Assembly (NCBI GenBank): GCA_951812285.1
Contig: OX638292.1
Coordinates: 1,590,551-1,654,550, forward strand
Source: an uncultured Dehalococcoidia bacterium
GTDB lineage: Bacteria > Chloroflexota > Dehalococcoidia > Lucifugimonadales > UBA1127
Direction of reading: 5' to 3'
DNA length: 64,000 bases
Of this stretch, positions 57,201 to 64,000 are shown piece after piece (position 1 is the stretch's first letter; every line of letters begins with the position of its first letter). The translations under genes and the position numbers were made by a program. The notes beneath the pieces are model-generated. The model had not been told where the DNA came from and searched no databases. It worked only from the letters and a program-made list of their open reading frames with translations.

Positions 57201-60200
57201 ATCACCGTCGAACTACTGTTCACCGGAGTGTTGGCGGCCAGTGACAGTTGCCCCTCGCAGGACGACCGCTACTGCTACCGCTTAAGGGAGTACCAGGGCA
57301 CCCCGTGGTACGTGCGCTCCGTGACCACCGCGGTCACCGACGACGACTACGTTCTGCCGGATGTATCCGTCTCCGACGCCTCGGCGGGCGAGGCGGACGG
57401 GACTATCGAATTCACGGTATCGCTGTCGCAGGCCAACAATGAGCGTGCGGCCTCGGTGGACTGGTCCACGGGGGAGGACGGGTCCACAACCGCCGCAACC
57501 AGCGACGTAGACTTCACCGCGGCAAGCGGGACAGTGAACTTCGCCATCGGAGAAACCGAGAAGACCGTCACCGTCACCCTGCTGGACGACCGGGTGGACG
57601 AAACAGACGAGACCTTCAACCTCGTGCTCAGCAACCCGTCGGAGTTGACGCTGGCGGACGACACCGGAATGGGCACCATCCTGGACGATGATCTTGACTA
57701 CGGAATCGCCTTCAGCCAGTCCACTTTCCATACTGAAGAGGGTGATGATGTGGTGGTCTTGCTCCAGCGCCTGGTTTCCCAGGAGTCAGGGGGTGGCATC
57801 TGCTACGTCACCATTGAAGGCGCGTGCTTCAGTGTTGCGACGGTGGGAGACGCAGCCAACACGGCAATAACTGTCAACCTGGACATCACGCAAACGGGAG
57901 ACTTCCTGTCAGGCTCATTGCCCACGACCGTGTCCTTCGCCCAGGGAGTTGCCTCGGTCGAGCTCTCCTTGCCCACGGTGGACGACAGCACGGTGGAGGC
58001 CGACGGCAGCCTGAGCTTCAAGATACTTGAGGGCGCAGGTTACTCCCCTGTGTACATCGGACCGCCGGACTCACACACCCAGGGGGCCCCCTACAGGACC
58101 CTGTATCTCTACGACAACGACCTGACGTTCTCGATAGACGATGTCCACGCCGACGAGTCCGCCGGGCAGCTGGACTTCGCCGTGAGCCTGAACGAGCCCG
58201 CCCCGCAGCAGTTGACCGTCGACGTTGCCACCGCGGACGGCGAAGCCACCTCCCACGGCAACGTGACCGCGACCAGCCTCGGCCAGGACTTCGAGGCGCG
58301 GACTGACACGCTGACCTTCGCGGCCGGGGAGCAAACGAAGACATTCTCCGTGGTCACGCTGGACGACACGATTCAAGAGAAGGACGAGACCTTCACGGTG
58401 AAGCTCAGCACACCTGCTCAGAACCTCAACAGATACAACTCTGCCCGACGTTGGTCGACTCTTACCAGCCTGGCCGATGGCGACGCCGTCGGCACCATCG
58501 TGGACGACGAGGCGGAGCTGGTCGCCAGCATCAGCCGGGCCTACTCCACGGTCGACGAGGGCCACTCCGGCCCGGTCAGGTTCATGGTGGACCTCAGCCA
58601 CCCCACGACGACCACCCACGAGCGGCGACCGGCCGTCGCCTGGGAGGTCACAGCCGGGACCGCCACCGCCGCCGAGGACTACCTGGACACGACGGACAAG
58701 CTCACCTTCCCCGTGGGTGCAACGCGGGGCTTCATCGAGGTAGAGATCGTCGACGACGAGCTGTTCGAGGAGGTGCTGGAGACTTTCACAGTGCAGCTTA
58801 TTCAGCAGGGTACGAGGCTGGTGTTGATCTCACAAACCGATGACGCCTACGAAGCGAGTATCAGGGACAACGAGACGCTGGCCGCGGCCATTACGGCCAA
58901 CGCGGAAAACGTCGCGGAAGGTGAAGCGGCGGTCTTCACGGTGACGCTGACCGGCGGAGTGACCTCGGAAGCGGTCATGGTGCAATTCGAGACGTCGGGG
59001 ACTGCCAGCGCGATGGATGACTATGGCTCACCCACAGGCAACGTGACCTTCAAGCCCGTCGGGACTTCCGGCAACACGGGGACCCTGGAAATACCCGCTG
59101 GAGTGTCCTCCGGCGCCATCACTTTCCCGATCCTTACGGACAGCGTGGATGACGATGACGAGACTCTGAAGGTCGAGCTGTTCAACGTCTCATCCGTCGA
59201 TAGGACGGCTACAGTTTCGGCGGGCCACTCCAGAGCATCGTCAAATATCCTAGACGTGGGTAGGCTGATAGTTTCCGTCCAGGGATCCCCCTCCGTAGAC
59301 GAGGGCTCTTCAGCCACCTTCACCGTGTACATGACCAAGACGAGCGACGTCCCAGTCTCCGTGGATTGGTCTACGCGGCAGGCGGGGGGCACGCTGAGCG
59401 CGGACGAAACGGCGGAGCCCGATAGGGACTACACGGCCGAAACGGGCACGGTGGCCATTCCGGCGGGAAGCTCTTCCGCCACGTTCACAGTTACCACGCT
59501 CGAGGACACGCTGAACGAGGGCAACGAGAAATTCCGTGTGGCGCTGGAAGAGGCCCGAAACGGGAGCAGCACGCCCCACGAGATGCTCCCGCTGGGGGTT
59601 ACCGAAGCCGTAGGCACCATTGTGGACAATGACCCCGCCCCCACCGGACTGACCATCTCATCCGTCTCACACAACGAGGTCGACGAGGACGCGGGGGCGA
59701 CCGACATCACGGTTACAGTGGCCCTGGACGGAACGACTCAGTTTACTGTTGACACGCCGGTGACCGTGGAGATGATCGACCGACCAAACGTCCACAACAA
59801 CGCGACCCTGGGCGTGGACTACACGGCCACCACCGCCAACGTGAAAATCCCGGCCGGCCAATCCAGCGTGACCGCCACCATCACCCTAACCCCGGTGGAC
59901 GACAGCATTTCTGAGGGTGATGAGATCGCCCGTCTGTCGGTCAAGTCCACGGTCTTCGCCAGATCGGTAGGGAAGGGAGTGAAGATCAAGGACAACGACG
60001 TGGAGCCGGGGGAGGTAATTCTGGCCGTGAGCCAGGACAAGGTCAGCGAATCGGCATCCTCCCTGCTGCTGACCGTAACCGGCACCCTGATGGGGTCGGC
60101 CTCCCGCCCGGTCGACACTGTCGTGAGCCTGGAGCTGGCGGACGATACCGCAACGGCGGGACAGGACTACGAGACCGCCACGGCCACGCTGACCATACCT

Positions 60201-63200
60201 GCCGGAGAGATGTCCGCAACGGCGGAGATGACGCTGATTGTGCTGGACGACAATATCGTGGAGGGTGACGAGACCCTGGAAGTCACCGGCGCCGTCCCCG
60301 GAACCATCACGGCACGCCCTGTCGAAATAGTCATCGAAGACGACGACCAGGAGCCCACCAGCATCTCCCTCGTGGTTACGGCCGCGCCTCTCAATGAAGG
60401 CGGCGGCGCAGTGACCGTACCGGTGCAGGCAACCCTCCTGGGAGGCGGGACCCGAAGTGCGGATACGCAGGTGACTCTGAGGGTCGCCGACCTGACTGCA
60501 ACGCTGGGCGACGACTACACGGCGACCTGGGACTCCTCAACCCTGACCATCCCCGCCGGCGAATTTTCTGCCACCGCCAACCTGACGCTGACCCTGGTAG
60601 ATGACACGCTGTACGAGGGCAACGAACACATCGCTGCCCGCGGAGGAAACTCCGATCCGGGCCTTCCGGTCAATGGAGTCCGGCTCACCATATTGGACAA
60701 CGATCCGCAGCCGACCACCGTCATCCTGACCCTGCGCGCCGATACGGTGTCGGAGGGAGACAACATTCACTTCGAGATAATCACTGCGACCCTGCAAGGG
60801 GACAGCACATTGACTGCTGACGTGAACTTCTCAGTCAGCCTAAAGGGCGACACGCAAAGGTCCCAGTCCTACAACGCCGTCTTGATTACCCCCTTACGCA
60901 TCGAGGCGGGCCAGTCCTCGGGGACGGCGGAGCTATGGCTGTCCGGTACGGATGACGACGTCGAGGATGAAGACGAGACCGTAACGATCGACGGCGTGTC
61001 GGACCACCCCGATCTAGACGTGGTCTCGACCCAATTGATAATAGCCAACGACGACACGTCGGGAGTGCGGGTCTCCCCCATGTCGCTCACCATTGAGGAA
61101 GGGAAACAGCAACGGTACGCCGTCTCCCTGGCCACAGAACCCACCGCCGACGTGGTGTTGACCGTCGACGTGCCCGCCAACGCAGGGTTCACCGTGAACC
61201 CGGGAACAGTGACCTTTACGCCCAGCAGTTGGGGAAGGAAGCTCATATTCGTCGAGGGCACCCAAGACGACGACGGCGACGACGAGCCCGCGGCGGAAAT
61301 CACCCATTCGATCAGTTCAACCGACACACTCTACCGGGACCTGACCCCGGCCGGTGTATTGGTGACGATCAGGGACGACGACGATCCCCTGGTGGAGGTC
61401 AGCTTCGGGGCTGCAACCTACGAGGTAGACGAGGGCGGGACCGTGAATGTCACGTTGTCCCTGAGCGTGGACCCGGAGAGGCCGGTGACCATTCCGGTGA
61501 CGGCCACCGAGCAGGACGGGGCCAGCAATGCCGATTACTCCGGCGTGCCCGTTAACGTCACCTTCGCCAGCGGGGAGACGCAAAAGACCGTAACCTTCGC
61601 CGCCACACAGGACGCAGTTAATGACGATGGGGAGTCGGTCAAGCTGGGCTTCGGGACCCTGCCTGACCGGGTGATGGCCGGAACGACCTCGGAAACCACG
61701 GTGACCATTACCGACGACGACGAACCGGAAGTAAAGGTCAGCTTCGCCGCCGCCGTCTACCCCGTAGCCGAGGGCGGGACCGTGGACGTTACCGTAACCC
61801 TGGACGCCGATCCGGAGCGGACGGTGATCATCCCGCTCAAAGTGACCGAACAGAATGGAGCGTCCTCTGACGACTACTCCGGCGTGCCCGCGGATATCAC
61901 GATCAACGCCGGGGAAATGGAAAAGAGCTTCACTTTCACTGCCACCCAGGACGACATCGACGACGACGGGGAGTCGGTGATGCTGAACTTCGACAGTCCG
62001 CTGCCGGCGGGCGTGACCGAAGGCAGTATGGACGAGACGATCGTGGTCATTGGGGACGACGACACTGCCGGGGTGACGATATCGGAGACCTCCCTGGATA
62101 TAGAGGAGGGGGACTCGGACACCTACACCGTGGTGCTGGACAGTGAGCCCGTCGGGGACGTCACGGTGACCATCGACGGAGTCGCTGGAACGGAGGCGTC
62201 GCTCGACAAGACCACCCTGACGTTCAAATCCGGCAACTGGAACACCGCGCGGACGGTGACCGTCACGGCTGAGCAGGACGACGACGCCGTGGACGAAGAG
62301 GAGGTCACCATCACGCATACGGTGACGTCAACTGATGACCCCGACTACGACGGCATCGCCGCCGGCAGCGTGGCCGTGACGGTGACGGACGACGACACCG
62401 CCGGAGTGACAATCTCTGAGACATCCCTGGACTTCAACGAGGGCGAATCGGACACCTACACCGTGGTGCTGGACACCGAGCCTGTGGGTGACGTGACGGT
62501 GACCATCGGAGGCGTCACGGGCACCGACGTGACTCTCAACAACACCACCCTCACGTTCACCACCGGCAACTGGAACACTGCCCTGACGGTGACCGTCACG
62601 GCGGTGCAGGACGACGACGCCGTGGACGAAGAGGAGGTCACCATCACGCATACGGTGACGTCAGCCGACGACGCCGATTACGACGGCGTGAGCGCCGGCA
62701 GCGTGGCCGTGACGGTGACGGACGATGACACCGCCGGAGTGACAATCTCTGAGACATCCCTGGACATCATCGAGGGCGAATCGGACACCTATACGGTGGT
62801 GCTGGACACCGAGCCTGTGGGTGACGTGACGGTGACCATCGGGGGCGTCACGGGCACCGAAGTGACTCTCAACAACACCACCCTCACATTCACCACCGGC
62901 AACTGGAACACCGCGCAGACGGTGACCGTCACGGCGGGGCAGGACGGCGACGGCGTGGATGAAGAGGAGGTCACCATCACGCATACGGTGACCTCCGCAG
63001 ATGACACGGACTATGACGGCATCGCCGCCGGCAGCGTGGTCGTGGCGGTGACGGACGATGATGACGTGCGGGTAAGGGTCAGCTACGGCTCGGCCTCCTA
63101 CACGGTGGCGGAGGGCGACTCCGTCACGGTGAAGGTGGTCCTCGACGCGGATCCCGAAAGGACTGTAGAGGTGCCCATAACAGTCACCCCGCTGGATGGG

Positions 63201-64000
63201 GCCTCGGCAGCGGACTTCTCCGGCGTACCGGCCACCGTCGTCTTCAACGCCGGGGACACCGAGAAGACGTTTAGCTTCAGCGCCACGCAGGACACGGTGG
63301 ACGACGACGGCGAGGGTGTGAGACTCACCTTCGGAACGCTTCCCGAAAGGGTGACTTCCACGGGCCCCTCGCAGGCAGTGGTTTCGATAACGGACGACGA
63401 CGTGCCCAACGTCACCGTCAGCTTCGAGCAGGCCTCCTACACCATCGCAGAGGGCGGCAGCGTCACCGTTAAGGTCGTCCTCGACGCCGACCCGGAGCGC
63501 ACGGTCACTGTTCCTATCACGAAGTCCAACCAGGATGGAGCATCCAACTCCGACTACTCCGGAGTGCCGGCCAGCGTCGTCTTCAGCCCAGGGGACACGG
63601 AGGTAACGTTTGACTTCGACGCCACCGACGACGTGGCTAACGACGACGGCGAGAGCGTCAAGCTCGGCTTCGGAAACCTGCCCAGCGGAGTTTCGGGGGG
63701 TACTACGCGGGAAACCGTGGTGTCGATTACGGACGACGACGTTCCTTCGGTCAACGTCAGTTTCGGGTCGGCGTCGTACACGGTGGCGGAAGGCAACAGC
63801 GTCACGGTGAAGGTGGTCCTGTCAGCAGACCCGGAGCGGACGGTGACCGTTCCCCTGACCACGACCAACCAGGGAGGGGCAACGAGCGCCGACTACTCCG
63901 GGGTGCCTGCCAATGTCGTCTTCAACACCGGGGACACCGAGAAGACGTTTAGCTTCAGCGCTGCGGACGACACCGTGGACGACGATGATGAATCGGTGAA
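51237..64000 (+). CDS. Giant secreted Calx-beta repeat protein (3'-truncated by window)
   Basis: GTG 51237 follows GTAGGAGGA and opens a frame that I followed without a stop to position 64000, at least 4254 codons. The signal peptide (YLFLTIASALALTAANVAF) ends near HAQA. The whole length is beta-rich: more than twenty-five Calx-beta-like units with V-x-EG near the start, a D-D-x-x-x-E-x-x-E-x-x-x-v turn and an I-x-DND or TDDD end. Early units (to about 1000 residues) are diverged and carry W-x-W and Cys-rich inserts; late units are near-identical 111-residue repeats. Calx-beta domains bind calcium and are common in large bacterial adhesins. Whether it ends in the same tag as its upstream neighbours lies beyond the window. 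Confidence 0.85.
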   Translation, partial: MNRCARAVAYLFLTIASALALTAANVAFNDQPAHAQANTSAITIEADQASVYEGGLATFTLTRYGGHVDPMMVQVKTWEPDWDTPSPNPTEQTHDVMFAEGSRLATLRVAAYRDTRTDAANTTLKAQIQAASDNSYSVSNTDTATVEVVDFGSSAPLPVLSIANVAASITEGSPAEFRLTRAGEMAPAITVEIRVEDQGNLLRGDLWDPPPEIPTQVDIAANHGAATLSIPVPDDLRDMPSDDLKVVVLPSSDYLLGEGIEVSDSIRVNDNDAAQELELNFGKDGTNGASVSESNADKLAIVVKRRQQDANSGNSAFVTVRVETDRGGDDWRLEDWTEDTGTGRLHRDYPLELTGSDLEVKEELRVTFNGEPEGNWNYWASIRPIEGYAGGQLTSSEEAQYWTVKSGFRETAVNATDSGSSNGSISIDADVTTVTEGQSVLLTLYRVDGPMSKPVTVQVRTREPSRNPGSGTNPSTEFHDVTIQPWEGDAEFTVYPYVDAVTETGTDELIANIVSINQVDGADRYLEGSPNRLEIDITDPPSGSTLVTVAANPTSVVEGGSTTVTFTRAGGDTAQPLTVNIGVVDPDERLRGNHWDTAPAIPTEVTFPANSTTRTVTLTFPDDQRDLELAGLVYVHVLPGMGYYLGQTGKDGTFTTLSVSDNDTAQELTFKWGQISHESEHWEAGESYLTCDQGQGNCSPLICDEGEGNCTPGPAEGTFYYEDGRSFVVQHELQEPHPAHFLVSRRAQDIGKTTTFVVRVEHNRGWESPRHTDWSVDPETGNRYKEFPLTLTGNQRQVVGRIELLDNGIIDHNLWQYSAEIRQIEDAADGNALSPTVEGQYWTVSGDRKKTIRPDLVLGVIVKIDSVAPKPVAEGQAVTITLERQFGNPLEPYEVQVRTWEPNRSVADGTNPTDQIHDVVFPAVQMTDRFVQYVDQTQTLTVATYDDSVYEPRDTFMAALSVYSAYSDRTLLLSTKKVNITDDDRATITLSVDDTSIAEGETATFTLTRGNNTANELIVGVSVDDPGGFLEGNYASEAVAVPSNVVFAAGEATKEIAITPPDDWRDIPDNAITFTVATEPDYDIVGSSSLTVQVADNDVAPQVSISFNHAEVDEGNDLVLMVTRTGEDKNPLEIPVTVGPVGNQQYGVFGMDEGISQLRLTYRQPDDSFRGPDHHYEATIHPGRPEFWLPTGATTVNGAILDNDPYVVSVEAITREVDEGNLIYYRISHSGHTGEPLQVMVDHTETGNAVYDGTLGNHTHTIPAGSSSITRAYLTHRNDGYDGAAEFTVELLADAAYEIDGGSSSATVMVRDKDPLPVLGFPDTDTVVSEGAGTVEIWVDLLAAVAPLKTVTVDFSVNDHFTGDGLSVTQSTGTLTFAPGETSAAITVEVLQNSIAGYKERFHVVLSNPVHAALQDGAANLVHDGVIEDDESVVTLEAQAEAVDEGSDVILTLTRTGDTTNELTVWLQVAKTAPQADSRQDTVVFPAEDATVEHTITTTDDEERNGSHTVTATLLDPPTIGEPRTFWVGSPSSDRVTVREISLETVNLLTPTLRVAEGESISLELTRSGASPLTVTLEVTETGDYTTGALPETVSFGLQERHVTVTIPTQNDTTAEDVGKLTVTLVDGTNYRAGWPNTHTFTIYDDDGAKPAVSVTRDQAWVNEGQPVSFTVSRSTPTDDALQARLELNRVRYRVTRADLDDPTRGITTPENHIHFDTEEITVDFPAGTRTVTVTRPTDDDSLNYGNSTYHATVLNDADDDYVALYNASAFIWVQDDDIPTVTGSSTTIERYAGHHQTFLPFTRTGDDSGRLLLLDAAFTGVVHQPAPLQDDSHTRSEVTGWGFAPGDSTGVSIGTIGVPAALGRSGTIVLQPHYCPNNPSACGYYPQYQLGTPSSITYRYYSNFMGVRIKRDKASVSEGDSATFTLHRHGGKPDSLTRPLDVKVLVTQEGDFITGAAPQTVTFAANQSTATLSLPTTDDGVDELDGAITVELLFTGVLAASDSCPSQDDRYCYRLREYQGTPWYVRSVTTAVTDDDYVLPDVSVSDASAGEADGTIEFTVSLSQANNERAASVDWSTGEDGSTTAATSDVDFTAASGTVNFAIGETEKTVTVTLLDDRVDETDETFNLVLSNPSELTLADDTGMGTILDDDLDYGIAFSQSTFHTEEGDDVVVLLQRLVSQESGGGICYVTIEGACFSVATVGDAANTAITVNLDITQTGDFLSGSLPTTVSFAQGVASVELSLPTVDDSTVEADGSLSFKILEGAGYSPVYIGPPDSHTQGAPYRTLYLYDNDLTFSIDDVHADESAGQLDFAVSLNEPAPQQLTVDVATADGEATSHGNVTATSLGQDFEARTDTLTFAAGEQTKTFSVVTLDDTIQEKDETFTVKLSTPAQNLNRYNSARRWSTLTSLADGDAVGTIVDDEAELVASISRAYSTVDEGHSGPVRFMVDLSHPTTTTHERRPAVAWEVTAGTATAAEDYLDTTDKLTFPVGATRGFIEVEIVDDELFEEVLETFTVQLIQQGTRLVLISQTDDAYEASIRDNETLAAAITANAENVAEGEAAVFTVTLTGGVTSEAVMVQFETSGTASAMDDYGSPTGNVTFKPVGTSGNTGTLEIPAGVSSGAITFPILTDSVDDDDETLKVELFNVSSVDRTATVSAGHSRASSNILDVGRLIVSVQGSPSVDEGSSATFTVYMTKTSDVPVSVDWSTRQAGGTLSADETAEPDRDYTAETGTVAIPAGSSSATFTVTTLEDTLNEGNEKFRVALEEARNGSSTPHEMLPLGVTEAVGTIVDNDPAPTGLTISSVSHNEVDEDAGATDITVTVALDGTTQFTVDTPVTVEMIDRPNVHNNATLGVDYTATTANVKIPAGQSSVTATITLTPVDDSISEGDEIARLSVKSTVFARSVGKGVKIKDNDVEPGEVILAVSQDKVSESASSLLLTVTGTLMGSASRPVDTVVSLELADDTATAGQDYETATATLTIPAGEMSATAEMTLIVLDDNIVEGDETLEVTGAVPGTITARPVEIVIEDDDQEPTSISLVVTAAPLNEGGGAVTVPVQATLLGGGTRSADTQVTLRVADLTATLGDDYTATWDSSTLTIPAGEFSATANLTLTLVDDTLYEGNEHIAARGGNSDPGLPVNGVRLTILDNDPQPTTVILTLRADTVSEGDNIHFEIITATLQGDSTLTADVNFSVSLKGDTQRSQSYNAVLITPLRIEAGQSSGTAELWLSGTDDDVEDEDETVTIDGVSDHPDLDVVSTQLIIANDDTSGVRVSPMSLTIEEGKQQRYAVSLATEPTADVVLTVDVPANAGFTVNPGTVTFTPSSWGRKLIFVEGTQDDDGDDEPAAEITHSISSTDTLYRDLTPAGVLVTIRDDDDPLVEVSFGAATYEVDEGGTVNVTLSLSVDPERPVTIPVTATEQDGASNADYSGVPVNVTFASGETQKTVTFAATQDAVNDDGESVKLGFGTLPDRVMAGTTSETTVTITDDDEPEVKVSFAAAVYPVAEGGTVDVTVTLDADPERTVIIPLKVTEQNGASSDDYSGVPADITINAGEMEKSFTFTATQDDIDDDGESVMLNFDSPLPAGVTEGSMDETIVVIGDDDTAGVTISETSLDIEEGDSDTYTVVLDSEPVGDVTVTIDGVAGTEASLDKTTLTFKSGNWNTARTVTVTAEQDDDAVDEEEVTITHTVTSTDDPDYDGIAAGSVAVTVTDDDTAGVTISETSLDFNEGESDTYTVVLDTEPVGDVTVTIGGVTGTDVTLNNTTLTFTTGNWNTALTVTVTAVQDDDAVDEEEVTITHTVTSADDADYDGVSAGSVAVTVTDDDTAGVTISETSLDIIEGESDTYTVVLDTEPVGDVTVTIGGVTGTEVTLNNTTLTFTTGNWNTAQTVTVTAGQDGDGVDEEEVTITHTVTSADDTDYDGIAAGSVVVAVTDDDDVRVRVSYGSASYTVAEGDSVTVKVVLDADPERTVEVPITVTPLDGASAADFSGVPATVVFNAGDTEKTFSFSATQDTVDDDGEGVRLTFGTLPERVTSTGPSQAVVSITDDDVPNVTVSFEQASYTIAEGGSVTVKVVLDADPERTVTVPITKSNQDGASNSDYSGVPASVVFSPGDTEVTFDFDATDDVANDDGESVKLGFGNLPSGVSGGTTRETVVSITDDDVPSVNVSFGSASYTVAEGNSVTVKVVLSADPERTVTVPLTTTNQGGATSADYSGVPANVVFNTGDTEKTFSFSAADDTVDDDDESV
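53307..53366 (+). other. Cys-rich insert in the Calx-beta giant
   Basis: Residues about 691-710 read CDQGQGNCSPLICDEGEGNC: the pattern C-D-x-G-x-G-N-C occurs twice, ten residues apart, followed by TPGPAEG. Such paired cysteines could form two disulfide loops or a metal site; Cys is otherwise rare in this protein. Confidence 0.55.
62055..63053 (+). repeat. Three tandem 333-bp repeats in the Calx-beta giant
   Basis: Units at 62055-62387, 62388-62720 and 62721-63053, each 111 codons, begin GACGACGACAC (or a one-base variant) and encode DDTAGVTISETSLD, then EPVGDVTVTI and ITHTVTS. Units 2 and 3 are nearly identical over most of their length; unit 1 is more diverged. Confidence 0.85.
63054..64000 (+). 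repeat. Second tandem repeat class (VSFGSASYTVAEG type)
   Basis: Units of about 340 bp encode VSYGSASYTVAEGDSVTVK or close variants, then DADPERTV, ADFSGVPA and DTEKTFSFSA, starting near 63070, 63410 and 63750. Two diverged members of the same class (near 61395 and 61728) lie before the 333-bp array, so the two classes alternate in blocks. Confidence 0.75.

Overview
The window is high-GC bacterial DNA. The gene repertoire fits a Chloroflexota lineage of the Dehalococcoidia/SAR202 type: paired luciferase-like flavin monooxygenases, truncated globin, trans-aconitate methyltransferase-like enzyme, many hairpin repeats of the GGATACCGG...CCGGTAT class, and huge secreted Calx-beta/cadherin proteins. 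This placement is inference from gene content; no marker gene is present.

Three compartments can be seen. (1) About 1-12.1 kb is a sparse, island-like region without the dispersed repeats. It holds a membrane protein with a SipW-type signal-peptidase domain, small membrane proteins, two HEPN-motif proteins, a winged-helix/TM protein, long gene-free stretches, an 81-nt nested palindrome, and a large serine recombinase at its right edge. (2) About 12.1-21.4 kb is a compact metabolic region: two luciferase-like monooxygenases, two CinA/PncC-type amidases, DUF1801, ABM, carboxymuconolactone decarboxylase-like and globin genes, a Tam-like methyltransferase and tRNA-Gly(TCC). Its intergenic gaps are packed with three families of short dispersed repeats, some carrying a second mini-palindrome in the hairpin loop. 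(3) About 21.9-64 kb is devoted to the cell surface.

The surface region is the most interesting part. In order on the plus strand it encodes: a broken secreted mini-gene; a lipoprotein ending in what looks like a subtilase propeptide; a 3577-aa secreted protein with two subtilase modules, the first apparently lacking its catalytic Ser; a 2723-aa cadherin/Ig-like adhesin; a 275-aa membrane-anchored protein with a beta domain on a Thr/Pro stalk; a 983-aa secreted protein with pyruvate-phosphate-dikinase-like domains; a GAF-PAS-HisKA-HATPase-REC-winged-helix fusion; DegV; and an open Calx-beta giant of more than 4250 codons running off the window.

The 3577-, 2723- and 983-aa proteins end in the same module: Gly-rich linker, a cadherin-like domain, and an EF-hand/dockerin-like tail. 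I propose that this is a surface-assembly tag, that the 275-aa stalk protein is a candidate receptor, that the lipoprotein is a trans-acting propeptide for the protease, and that the degenerate kinase/regulator fusion may control the locus. The shared tail, the Ser-to-Ala change and the kinase substitutions are read directly from the sequence; the joint function is a hypothesis.
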